In this document: piece by piece, positions 1 through 7,513 of the stretch
Position numbering within the stretch: position 1 is the stretch's first letter
Layout: every line of letters starts with the position of its first letter
NCBI GenBank assembly: GCA_046728175.1
Contig: JBKPEA010000040.1
Location: 1 to 12,609, forward strand
DNA: 12,609 nucleotides
Direction: 5' to 3'
From: JAFAHS01 sp046728175
Lineage (GTDB): Bacteria > Desulfobacterota > Binatia > Binatales > Binataceae
Program-made: the position numbers and the translations under genes
Notes under the pieces: generated by a model
Database searches by the model: none
Seen by the model: the letters and a program-made list of their open reading frames with translations, nothing else
What the model was told of the DNA's origin: nothing

Positions 1-499
1 CCACCGGTCAGCAGTACCCTCGCGTCGCTCGACGCCGCTGTGTAGGCAGTTTCCACCAGCACCTGATAGTACGGACTGCGAGTAACTAACGCTGCCGGCG
101 CGGTCGGAGAGTTCTGCAACCAAGTTGTGATCCCCGCTGACGCATGTGGACGGCGCGCTCGATCGGGCGACGGATTTGTTCGACCGAGAATGGTTTGGTC
201 AGGTAGTCGTGAGCGCCGTCCTTCATTGCGGCGACGGCATTCTCGGTAGTGCCGTAGGCCGTCATTTGGATAACAATCGTCGTCTCGCTGGCTTCCTAGA
301 TTTTCCTGAGGAGCTCCAGGCCGTTCATCTCGGCCATCCGCCAATCGCTAAGCACGAGGTCGAAGTCGCGGACGCTTTCGATCAGCCGAAGCGCCTGGGG
401 GCCGCTTTCCGCGCGATGAACCTCATAGTCGAGTGGTTGCAGAGTCCGGACCAGACTCACACGGATGTTTCTGTCGTCGACGACCAGCAGTTTCGGCAT
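1..499 (-). pseudogene. NtrC-family sigma-54 response regulator, disrupted and cut by window edge
   Basis: This is the remains of a response regulator that would have activated sigma-54 promoters after phosphorylation by the adjacent kinase. Translation from ATG 497-499 begins MPKLLVVDD, with the acidic pair at residues 8-9 and the phosphoacceptor Asp52 in VLSDWRMAEMNG. The frame hits an in-frame TAG at 296-298 (codon 68). Reading on in the same frame recovers the rest of the receiver: MTAYGTTENAV with the switch Thr, then HDYLTKPFSVEQIR with the conserved Lys. Around positions 100-130 the frame is lost. Another frame then gives SPYYQVLVETAYTAASSD followed by ARVLLTG, which is the start of the sigma-54-interacting AAA+ domain just before Walker A. 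The beta1 loop reads VVDDRNIR, apparently one residue shorter than the usual VVDDxxNIR. The start lies 10 bases after the kinase stop, as in an operon. The family assignment is firm; loss of function is inferred from the stop and frameshift. Confidence 0.85.
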
Positions 500-509
500 C
501 GCGATGCTT

Positions 510-1559
510 TCAGGCGAGAGGAAAGTCAATTGTGAAGATATTTCCGCGCGGGGAACCCTCGGCCGAATATTCGACCGCCATGTGCTTCAACGATTTCTTT
601 TGCGATCTCCAATCCGAGTGCTTCTGCGCCGCTTGCGGAATTCTCGGGCATCCATCGAATGCCGCGGTCGAATGTGTCGGCTATGTCGGGCGGCGTGGCG
701 GGGCCCGTGTCTGATACCCGAAGCCGAAGGCGGCTGGCATCCCGGAGGCACAAAGGTTGATTTCTCCTCCGTCCGGGGCGCACCAGAATGCGTTATTGAT
801 CAGGGTCGCGAGCACCCACGACAGTTTGACCGGGTCGCCATAGCACAGAAGCCCATGCTCGGTATGGATTGTGAGGCGTATCGCCTTCTGTCCGGCGGAG
901 AGCAGAAACCTTTTGACCACCGAGGCTGCCATCCCGCCTAAGTCGAGATTGATGTCCGCACGGCGATAGCGGCCGTCGCGCCGCGAACCGCGCTGACCAG
1001 GCCCTCAGACAAATCACGGATTCGTGAGAACTCTCCAACTAACGTGTCGACTATCTCGCGTTGCTTTGCGTGCTGCGCGTTTCGTTTAAGCAGTCCCACC
1101 GCCAGTGATAGAGCGGTCAGGCGGGTGTTGAGCTCGTGCGAGAGGGAAGCGATTAGGTTGGTGCGGGCGCGCTCCTTGTCTCTCAGGTGCGTCAGGTCGT
1201 GAAATAAGATGAGGAGACCGAGAAGCTATCCGTTGCTCGCGTGGAGGGCGCTCTGCCTAAGCAGGTAGTTGTGTTCACGCCCGCGCACATGGAGCGCGAT
1301 CTCCGCTTGTTGTTCCTCCCCAGGACTCATTGATGCGATTGACGGCCTCGCAGATCTGCGAGTAGTGCGGATGCCTACATTCAAGCCCGGTGAAGAGTTG
1401 TCCAACGAGCTAGGCGGGTTCAATGCTCAAAATGATTGCGGCCAGTTCATTGATGTGGACAACCCGCGACTTCTGGTCGAGGAGAATTGCTCCAATCGCG
1501 AGGCTTTCCATAACCGCCGCGGTTCTACTCAACTCATCGCCGGTGACCGGTGGATCCAT
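510..1559 (-). pseudogene. PAS-domain sensor histidine kinase (NtrB/AtoS/KinB-like), multiply disrupted
   Basis: This is a decayed sensor kinase, formerly the partner of the NtrC-type regulator that follows it. Read from ATG 1557-1559, the pieces occur in correct order over several frames. The PAS segment includes VMESLAIGAILLDQKSRVV and, after an in-frame TAG at 1410-1412, LVGQLFTGLECRHPHYSQIC. A frameshift near 1320-1330 leads to GEEQQAEIALHVRGREH. A second in-frame TAG lies at 1226-1228, followed by the linker FHDLTHLRDKERAR. The dimerization H-box is ASLSHELNTRLTALSLAV, with the phosphoacceptor His kept but the usual HELxTPL Pro changed to Arg. A frameshift near 945 precedes the N-box region (GDPVKLSWVLATLINNAF), and another near 740 precedes VSDTGPATPPDIAD and LGLEIAKEIVEAHGG, where the ATP-lid glycines are degraded. 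A last frameshift near 565 recovers the normal C-terminus GNIFTIDFPLA with TGA at 510-512. Amino-acid changes in key boxes argue for true decay. Confidence 0.85.
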
Positions 1560-1625
1560 GGATAACCCTTCACCGCACGTTCGAGTTCGTTGGACCGCGG
1601 GGGCGGGCCTCGCGGGGTGCAAGCA

Positions 1626-1763
1626 CTAGCCTCGGTAGTTCATCTGCCGGCTACAAGGATGCCGGACATCGGAAACCACGATCTCTTGGCAGACCCGTTG
1701 GAAGAGGACCTCTTTGATCTGATCCAGGCAATGAGAACTTAGTATTGCTTCGACCTTTTTCAT
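1626..1763 (-). pseudogene. PII (GlnB/GlnK-like) signal protein, N-terminal fragment
   Basis: This short minus-strand frame of 45 codons starts at ATG 1761-1763 and stops at TAG 1626-1628. Its beginning, MKKVEAILSSHCLDQIKEVL, follows the PII pattern in which MKKIEAI is followed by a stretch ending LDEVKEAL. The next part, EIVVSDVRHPCSRQ, matches the PII strand and T-loop entry (TVSEVRGFGRQ), and the frame ends with YRG, the T-loop motif just before the modifiable Tyr of full-length PII. About 65 residues, including the rest of the T-loop and the B and C loops, are missing. PII proteins report nitrogen and carbon status through ATP, ADP and 2-oxoglutarate binding. This fragment keeps the first strand and helix but cannot fold as a trimer subunit. 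It sits 66 bases upstream of the kinase on the same strand, so the original order was PII, kinase, NtrC. No good ribosome-binding site is visible. A genuine mini-PII is possible but less likely than a remnant. Confidence 0.65.
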
Positions 1764-2035
1764 GGGATTGGCTCTGTCGGGGGAGGTTCCTGCTTTCGTC
1801 GACGACTCGCCTTACTGAATGTGTGGTTGATGAGCAGGAGTTATGCCGAACAGATTTCGCTGATAGTACCGTTCCGAGAAGCCGGGGGGGGGTGGCGTTT
1901 TATCGTTCGCTCTGAAAGGCGAACCATGCATTTTGAAATGCGGCAGCGATTCCAGGAAATGAAGAGAGGGAATGGTTCCGCCGTCCAAGGTAGTGTTGGT
2001 CGGTTTGTTGAATTGCGGTTTAATCTGCGTGCACG
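1764..2035. other. Intergenic region between PII remnant and M1 peptidase
   Basis: No convincing gene is present in these 272 bases. A plus-strand frame runs through it (1821-2045) but it resembles no family I know and overlaps the peptidase start. Visible structure is a run of nine G at 1884-1892 and a small inverted repeat, GTTCGC at 1905-1910 with GCGAAC at 1919-1924 around an 8-base loop. The right end holds the candidate promoter of the peptidase gene. Confidence 0.5.
1996..2024 (+). promoter_or_regulatory. Candidate sigma-70-type promoter for M1 aminopeptidase
   Basis: A -10-like TTTAAT at 2019-2024 (5 of 6 to TATAAT) lies 17 bases after a weak -35-like TTGGTC at 1996-2001 (3 of 6). 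Transcription would begin near 2031, only about five bases before the ATG at 2036. That would make the message nearly leaderless and fits the absence of a Shine-Dalgarno sequence. The -35 match is poor, so this is tentative. Confidence 0.25.
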
Positions 2036-4729
2036 ATGTTCTTAATTTTTAGGCCAAACCGGTGGGGTGCTTTTGCGCTCCTCTCCGTTGCACTCCTGCT
2101 GACTTTTGGCCCCATTCGCGCCGACCAGTCCTTTTCATTGGCGAATGCGCCGGGCAAACTGCCCAAGACCGTTCTGCCGGTCCACTACGCCTTGGATCTC
2201 AGGCCCGATCTGAAGGCTCTCTCGATTTCCGGGTCCGAGTCCGTGGATATAAAGGTCCTGACCACTACTGATCGGCTGGTCCTGAATGCCCTGAACATCG
2301 CAATCGCCTCCGCTTCTATCGATGGAAAGCCTGGCGAGGACGCTAAAGTTTCTCTCGACGCGGCGGCGCAGACTGCGACATTAACATTCCCTCATCCAAT
2401 TCAAGTCGGAGCCCATCAGTTACGCGTCGCCTTTACGTCGCGAATCAACCAATTCAGCCAGGGCCTTTTCTTCGTCGACTACCCAAGCGGGAGCGGCCGT
2501 CAGCGAATGTTAGCCACGCAACTGGAGCCGACCGCCGCGCGGCGCATCTTCCCGTGCTGGGACGAGCCGGCATTCAAGGCCACCTTCGAACCGACGGTCA
2601 CGGTGCCGGCGAATTTTCTCGTCGTCTCCAACATGCCTGTCGCGCACCAGGAGGTCGTCGCCGGGGGGCTCAGGCGGGTCTCATTCCGGGCGACTCCTCC
2701 GATGTCTTCCTATCTTTTTGTGTTGGTTGCAGGCGAGCTTGCACGAATCACCGACCACGCTGATGGCGTAGAGGTAGGAGTCGTTGTGCAGACCGGAAGA
2801 GAGCCGCAGGGGCGTTATGCTTTGGCAACCGCGATGGAATTGCTTCGCTATTACGATGGCTATTTCGGAGTGAAGTATCCGCTCCCGAAACTCGATCTGA
2901 TTGCGGTCCCCGGGGGATCCGGCGGAGCGATGGAAAACTGGGGCGGAATCACCTTCTACGATGGGTTCCTGCTCTACGATCCCGCGTCGAGTCCGCGCGT
3001 GCTCCGGCGCCGGATCTACGCAATCATCGCGCATGAGATGGCCCACCAGTGGTTTGGCGATCTGGTCACGACCGCCTGGTGGAGTGACCTGTGGTTGAAC
3101 GAGGGCTTCGCGGACTGGATGCAGGCCAAGGTCGAGAACCAGTTCCATCCCGATTGGCAGGTCTTTCTCAACGAAAGCCGCAAACAGGATGCGATGTACG
3201 CGGATGCGCGCACGCTGAGCCATCCTATTAAGCAGCGCGTCGCCGACGAAAGCGAAGCGGCGATTGCCTTCGATGAGATCACTTACGAAAAGGGTGCCGC
3301 GATTGTAAGGGTGATAGAAAACTATCTTGGCGAAGCGGCTTTTCGCGCCGGCATCCGCCGGTACGTGAACGAGCACGCGTACAGCAATGCCACCACCGAG
3401 GATTTGTGGACGGCGCTGGAAACGGCGTCCGCCGAGCAGGTGGCGCCGATAGCGCGAAGCTACACCGAGCAGACGGGCGTGCCGCTGATTATTGTCGATG
3501 AAAAGTGCGCCGCTGGGCGTCGTGCTCTCACCCTGAAGCAGGAGCGCTTCACCATCCATTACCCCGATGCGCCGACGGCGCTGTGGCAGATACCCATCAA
3601 CTGGGGACTCGCCGGTGAGAACAAACCCAGCGCGACACTGCTCCTGCGTGACAAATCGGCCAAGATATCAATGGGGCAGTGCGGCCCGCCGCTCAAGCTG
3701 AACGTCGGTGACGTCGGCTACTACCGCGTTCAGTACGACGAGGCGACACTGGAGGCCCTCACGCAGATAATCGAGAAAATGCAAACGGAAGACCGGGTCA
3801 ATCTGCTCGCCGACAGTTGGGCGCTGCTGGAAGCGGGACGGCTCATTCCCGCGGATTACTTCCGCCTCGTCACCGCGGTTTCCCGCGACCGCAATCGCGC
3901 GGTGTGGCGCGAAGTGATCGACGCATTCACGCAAGTCGATCGACTCGAGTTGGGGCAGGCGGGCAGGGTTGGTTTCCAGGCCTACGCGCGCTCAGTCCTT
4001 CGTCCGGCGTTCGATCGGGTGGGATGGAATGCAGCGGCCAATGAACCCGAGGACGTCACAATTTTGCGTTCGGCATTGATCTCCGCGCTGGGCGAGCTGA
4101 ACGATCCCGAGATTGCCGCCGAGTCGAGGCGGCGGTTCGCGGTTTTTCTGGAAAATCCCGCGTCGCTCGACGTGAACCTGCGCGATGCCCTGGTCGGTGT
4201 GGTTGGGCGCAATGCCGATCAGCAGACCTACGATGCACTCGGAAAGCTGGCGCGTACGGCGGGCAATGGGCGCGAACAGATGCGCTATTACTCCGCAATG
4301 GCACGAGCGTCGCAGCCCAAACTGATCGAGCAGACCCTCCGGCTAACGCTCACCGATGAATTGGCGCCGGAACGTGCCAGTGAGTTGATTCAAATTGTCG
4401 CGATGGGTGAGCATCCAGAGCTGGCGCTGCGGTTTGCAACTGCGAACTTCAACGCTCTCGCGGCAAAGCACGGTCCCGAATTCAGGTACTTCTTCATGTC
4501 ACGTCTGATGTCAAATTTCATGGAGCCCTCGTGCGCCAAGCAGCTGGCGAATTTCGCGCCCGCGCAGGAGACCTCGGGCGGGCGGACCGAGGCACTGCGG
4601 GCCGAAGCGAGGATCACGGAATCTGCAAGCTTCCGCGAACACCAGCTCCCCGAAATCGATCGCTGGGTCGAAACCCAGCAACCGCACGTTCAGGCCGGCC
4701 TCGCGGTGACGTCATCGAGCAGGCTGTAA
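2036..4729 (+). CDS. Exported M1-family zinc aminopeptidase (APN/ERAP-like)
   Basis: This is a metallopeptidase that removes N-terminal residues from peptides, probably in the periplasm or on the cell surface. The 897-residue product starts with a signal peptide: Arg6 and Arg9, a hydrophobic core at about 11-25 (GAFALLSVALLLTFG), and likely cleavage after IRA at residue 29. The substrate-recognition motif GAMEN is at 297-301. Zinc ligands are H333, H337 (HEMAH) and E356 (NEGFADW), with catalytic E334, and the transition-state Tyr is Y417 in DEITYEKGA. Residues about 35-230 match the N-terminal beta domain, 235-470 the thermolysin-like domain, and 530-880 an ERAP1-like helical C-terminal domain. 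The length is normal for two-domain APN-type members and no lesion is visible. No Shine-Dalgarno precedes the ATG, but the signal peptide supports this start. The last 40 bases overlap the 3' end of the convergent AI-2E gene. The exact peptide substrates cannot be told. Confidence 0.95.
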   Translation: MFLIFRPNRWGAFALLSVALLLTFGPIRADQSFSLANAPGKLPKTVLPVHYALDLRPDLKALSISGSESVDIKVLTTTDRLVLNALNIAIASASIDGKPGEDAKVSLDAAAQTATLTFPHPIQVGAHQLRVAFTSRINQFSQGLFFVDYPSGSGRQRMLATQLEPTAARRIFPCWDEPAFKATFEPTVTVPANFLVVSNMPVAHQEVVAGGLRRVSFRATPPMSSYLFVLVAGELARITDHADGVEVGVVVQTGREPQGRYALATAMELLRYYDGYFGVKYPLPKLDLIAVPGGSGGAMENWGGITFYDGFLLYDPASSPRVLRRRIYAIIAHEMAHQWFGDLVTTAWWSDLWLNEGFADWMQAKVENQFHPDWQVFLNESRKQDAMYADARTLSHPIKQRVADESEAAIAFDEITYEKGAAIVRVIENYLGEAAFRAGIRRYVNEHAYSNATTEDLWTALETASAEQVAPIARSYTEQTGVPLIIVDEKCAAGRRALTLKQERFTIHYPDAPTALWQIPINWGLAGENKPSATLLLRDKSAKISMGQCGPPLKLNVGDVGYYRVQYDEATLEALTQIIEKMQTEDRVNLLADSWALLEAGRLIPADYFRLVTAVSRDRNRAVWREVIDAFTQVDRLELGQAGRVGFQAYARSVLRPAFDRVGWNAAANEPEDVTILRSALISALGELNDPEIAAESRRRFAVFLENPASLDVNLRDALVGVVGRNADQQTYDALGKLARTAGNGREQMRYYSAMARASQPKLIEQTLRLTLTDELAPERASELIQIVAMGEHPELALRFATANFNALAAKHGPEFRYFFMSRLMSNFMEPSCAKQLANFAPAQETSGGRTEALRAEARITESASFREHQLPEIDRWVETQQPHVQAGLAVTSSSRL

Positions 4730-5814
4730 CCCACCGCCAGCAGGGCCGGGCCGAGAAAGACTCCGATAAATCCAAACGCCGCAGCGCCGCCGAATATTCC
4801 GGCAAAAACCAGCAGCAGCGGAATGTGGCCGCTTTCCGCAATGAGAATAGGTTTAAGCGCGCCATCGATCAGGAAATTGAAGATCAGCTCCCAAATCGTG
4901 AGGAACAGGGCCCAGCCGACGTGGTTTTGTGAAAATAACCAGATTGCCGCAGGTATCCAGATCAGTGCCGCCCCGCCCGGTAAGGCGGAGAGCAGGAAGG
5001 TCACAAAACCGAGGATCAGCGCCCCCGGAACCCCCGCGATAAGCAGGCCGACGCCCATCATCACCGCCTGGATGATTCCCGTTCCTACCACTCCGTATAC
5101 CACCCCCACGCAGGTGTCCTGCGCCAGTCGGAGCAGGCGAGTTCCGCGCTCGGGTCCCGCGATTCTGGTCGCAAGATTGCTCATTCTTGCTCCCAGCACC
5201 GCCCCATCGCGATAAAAGAAGAAGCCGATTAGCAAACTCAGGCACAGTTGCCACAGCCCGTTGCCGAGCGCCTTGCTCCATTCGAGAATCGTTCGGCCAA
5301 CCGGACCGCTAAGTCGTTTAAGTTGTTCGACGAGACTGATTTCGCCGCCCAGAAAGTTGCGGGAGTACTCGGCCAGCCGTGGACCGATTATCGGCACCTT
5401 GCTCAGCCAGGGGGTCAGCGAGAATGGATCGGTTCCAATCGCCTGTTTGATAACACCGGCGGTGTCTCTAACCTGTTCAACCAGGCTGAACCCGACCAAC
5501 GCGAATGGTCCCACGATGGCAACGGTCAGCGCCAATGTCATCAGCAATGCGGTCAGACTCCGGCGATTTCCCATCGATTGGTCCAGTTGCTGAAACAAGC
5601 CCCAGGTCGAGGTGCAGAGCACGACCGCCCATAGCGCAGCCGACGGGAACGGACGGACGACCAGAACACAAAGCACCAGCAGCAGCAGCGCCAGGGCGGC
5701 CGCCGCCAGCCGTTCGATCCAGGGCACTTCGTGCAGACGCGACTCCGACTGGGTCCCATTGGGTGCCGCCACCGGGGCTGGTGGATCGGAAATGTCGTCG
5801 GAACGGCGCTCCAT
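4690..5814 (-). CDS. AI-2E family membrane transporter (PerM/TqsA-like)
   Basis: This 374-residue integral inner-membrane protein belongs to the AI-2E (UPF0118) family, whose members include TqsA, YdgG/PerM-type exporters and sodium/proton antiporters. Hydrophobic segments lie at about 35-53, 58-74, 87-111, 183-203, 236-260, 263-296, 299-318 and 331-365, with a soluble amphipathic stretch at 115-180, as is usual for the family. The C-terminal signature is visible as FAGIFGGAAAFGFIGVFLGP at 337-356. The first 30 residues are polar and Pro-rich and look cytosolic. The ATG at 5812-5814 lies 22 bases after the hydratase stop, on the same strand, so it is probably the last gene of the SDR-hydratase-AI-2E unit, although its ribosome-binding site is poor. 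The name of the family does not prove autoinducer transport. Export of an organic compound or ion exchange is equally possible. Confidence 0.9.
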   Translation of the reverse strand: MERRSDDISDPPAPVAAPNGTQSESRLHEVPWIERLAAAALALLLLVLCVLVVRPFPSAALWAVVLCTSTWGLFQQLDQSMGNRRSLTALLMTLALTVAIVGPFALVGFSLVEQVRDTAGVIKQAIGTDPFSLTPWLSKVPIIGPRLAEYSRNFLGGEISLVEQLKRLSGPVGRTILEWSKALGNGLWQLCLSLLIGFFFYRDGAVLGARMSNLATRIAGPERGTRLLRLAQDTCVGVVYGVVGTGIIQAVMMGVGLLIAGVPGALILGFVTFLLSALPGGAALIWIPAAIWLFSQNHVGWALFLTIWELIFNFLIDGALKPILIAESGHIPLLLVFAGIFGGAAAFGFIGVFLGPALLAVGYSLLDDVTARPA

Positions 5815-5836
5815 CGGAGGCTCGACGCAAAGCTGC

Positions 5837-6628
5837 TCACTCGCCTTTGAATTTTGCCGGCCGCTTTTCGAGGAACGCGCGGACCCCTTCGGCGAAATCG
5901 TTGGAGTTGCCCGCGATCCTCTGCATTTGTCGCTCGAGGTTCAGTTGTTCTTCATAAGTGTTGTCGGGGCTCTCCCAATACAGGCGCCGAATCAGGCGCA
6001 ACGACACGGTAGGTCCGTCGGCCAGATCGTGGGCCAGTTCCTTGGCCTTCGTCATCAGTTCGGTGTCATCGAACACCCGGCTTATGAGCCCCCACTCCAG
6101 GGCCTTTTCCGCAGGCAGCCGCTCGCCGAGCAGCGATAGTTCCATCGCTCGTGCCTTGCCGACCAGCCGCGGCAGAATCCAGGTGGATCCACCGTCGGGG
6201 ATCAAGCCGATACGCCGGAACGCCTGAAGAAAATAGGCCGAGCGCGCGGCGATGCAAAGGTCGCCCATCAGGGCAAAGCTCATCCCGACGCCCGCCGCCG
6301 CGCCATTGACCGCGGTGACGATCGGCATCGGCAGTTCGCGCAGACGCCGCAGAAACGGATGATACAAGGTTTCCAACACCGATCCGGCATCGCCCGAGCC
6401 GCGCGCCCCTTCGGCGCGCGGCTGCAGATTGGCTCCTGCGCAGAAACCGCGCCCGGCTCCGGTCAGGAGCAGGCATCGCGCGCCGTGCTTCGGATTTTCG
6501 ACTTGGTCGAGCGCGTTCATGAGGCCACCCAGCATCTCGGCCGAGACCGCGTTCATGACCTCTGGATGGTTGAGCGTCAAGACACCCACGTTCTCTTCGA
6601 TATCAAGCTTCACACGTTCAAATTCCAT
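5837..6628 (-). CDS. Enoyl-CoA hydratase/isomerase family protein, PaaG-like
   Basis: This 263-residue crotonase-fold enzyme acts on a CoA thioester in the cytoplasm. Oxyanion-hole segments are GFCAGANL (61-68) and NGAAAGVG (108-115). The acidic residue of the second active-site motif is Asp145 in GLIPDGGS. The Glu found in the GGGCEL motif of classical hydratases is absent: the chain reads AAGVGMSFAL there, which is the pattern of PaaG-type 2-(1,2-epoxy-1,2-dihydrophenyl)acetyl-CoA isomerases. The N-terminal LLLTGAGRGFCAG and the C-terminal LERQMQRIAG and EGVRAFLEKRP also look like PaaG. No ring epoxidase subunits (PaaABCDE) are in the window, so a phenylacetate role is unproven; delta3-delta2 isomerase or another epoxide/oxepin-CoA isomerase is possible. 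An AAGGAAG ribosome-binding site precedes the ATG. The gene lies 12 bases after the SDR stop and 22 bases before the AI-2E gene. Confidence 0.9.
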   Translation of the reverse strand: MEFERVKLDIEENVGVLTLNHPEVMNAVSAEMLGGLMNALDQVENPKHGARCLLLTGAGRGFCAGANLQPRAEGARGSGDAGSVLETLYHPFLRRLRELPMPIVTAVNGAAAGVGMSFALMGDLCIAARSAYFLQAFRRIGLIPDGGSTWILPRLVGKARAMELSLLGERLPAEKALEWGLISRVFDDTELMTKAKELAHDLADGPTVSLRLIRRLYWESPDNTYEEQLNLERQMQRIAGNSNDFAEGVRAFLEKRPAKFKGE

Positions 6629-6640
6629 AGCGACTTCCTT

Positions 6641-7432
6641 TTACCAATCTGGTCCGCTCCCCGCCACGCTCGGAATGCCGGTATGCGCCGTCAGGCCGCC
6701 ATCCGCCACGATGCAAGTGCCGTTGACGTAGGACGCCTCGTCGGAGGCAAGAAACAGCACCACGTTGGCGATTTCGATGGGCTCGCCATAGCGGCCCATC
6801 GGTATCGCCGCCTCGGTTTGTCGTGCCAGCTCGGGCAGCGCGCGGCGCGATTTCAAAATCGGAGGTGTCAGAATCGCGCCGGGGCATACCGCGTTGCAGC
6901 GAATCCCCTTGCGCGCATACTCAATCGCCGTGGCGCGGGTGAGATTGATGACCCCCGCCTTGATCGCATTGTAGGCGCCTAGCCCGTAGTCTCCGGCCAA
7001 CCCCGAAACTGATCCGGTATTGATGATGGCGCCTTTGCGCTGGCGTACCATCACTTGCAGCGCGCATCGCGTCGCGTACCAATAGGCTGTGAGCCCTATA
7101 TCGACCGCCTTGCGCCAATGTTCGAGCGACATTTCGCCGACCCGCCCGGTGTAAAGGCGAATCGCATTGTTGTGCAGGATGTCGAGCCGCCCGAATTTAT
7201 CGGTCGCGAACCGTATCATGTTCTCGAGTTCCTGCGGATTACCGACATTGGCATGAAGGGCATCCGCGTTGCCTTCCGCTTTGCGTATTTCATCGGCTAC
7301 GCGGTGCGCACCTTCCTGGTTCAGGTCGACCACCACGACGGCCGCGCCCTCGGCCGCAAGCCGCTTGGCGGTGGCCTCGCCGATACCCGAACCGGAGCCC
7401 GTGACCACTGCGACCTTGTCTTTGACTCTCAT
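6641..7432 (-). CDS. Short-chain dehydrogenase/reductase (classical SDR)
   Basis: This is an NAD(P)-dependent oxidoreductase of about 263 residues acting on an alcohol or ketone, plausibly a hydroxyacyl-CoA or ring alcohol given the hydratase next door. The cofactor motif TGSGSGIG is at residues 11-18. Asp36 at the end of the second strand (VVVVD) favours NAD over NADP. NNA is at 88-90 (NNAI rather than NNAG), the catalytic Ser is S141 (TGSVSG), and Y154-x3-K158 is in AYNAIKAG, 13 residues after the Ser as expected. The CNAVCPGAILTP segment closes the cofactor site and the C-terminus has the usual YVNGTCIVADGG. I chose ATG 7430-7432 because AGAGGTG lies just upstream and the motif spacing becomes normal; the in-frame ATG at 7481-7483 adds 17 unlike residues. 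It heads a minus-strand unit and is divergent from yjbQ. The substrate is unknown. Confidence 0.92.
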   Translation of the reverse strand: MRVKDKVAVVTGSGSGIGEATAKRLAAEGAAVVVVDLNQEGAHRVADEIRKAEGNADALHANVGNPQELENMIRFATDKFGRLDILHNNAIRLYTGRVGEMSLEHWRKAVDIGLTAYWYATRCALQVMVRQRKGAIINTGSVSGLAGDYGLGAYNAIKAGVINLTRATAIEYARKGIRCNAVCPGAILTPPILKSRRALPELARQTEAAIPMGRYGEPIEIANVVLFLASDEASYVNGTCIVADGGLTAHTGIPSVAGSGPDW

Positions 7433-7448
7433 TGCACTCACACCTCTT

Positions 7449-7477
7449 GTGACAGCTTCTAGCAGGCCGGGTATTCT
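7449..7477 (+). promoter_or_regulatory. Candidate sigma-70-type promoter for yjbQ
   Basis: A -35-like GTGACA at 7449-7454 (5 of 6 to TTGACA) and a -10-like TATTCT at 7472-7477 (4 of 6) are separated by exactly 17 bases in the 81-base divergent gap. Transcription would begin near 7484, after the in-frame ATG at 7478, which supports the downstream start at 7514. This is a motif reading only. Confidence 0.35.
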
Positions 7478-7513
7478 TTGCAAAAACGCACACGTCTTCC
7501 AGGGGAGCCTGCG

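Noticed and set aside
146..941. Plus-strand open frames across the first kilobase
   Set aside because: They are antisense to the decayed regulator and kinase, whose minus-strand motifs are clear; the plus frames show no family features.
1659..1742. 27-residue plus-strand acidic frame starting MPDIGNHDLL
   Set aside because: It is antisense to the PII-like fragment, which has much better family resemblance, and it has no clear ribosome-binding site.
1821..2045. 74-codon plus-strand frame before the peptidase
   Set aside because: It has no recognisable motif and crosses the G9 run. It also overlaps the peptidase start in another frame.
2681..3559. Long minus-strand open frame (292 codons) inside the M1 peptidase
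   Set aside because: It lies fully antisense to the GAMEN/HEXXH-coding part of a clear gene, has low-complexity Arg-rich content and no recognisable motif, as expected for a shadow frame in GC-rich DNA.
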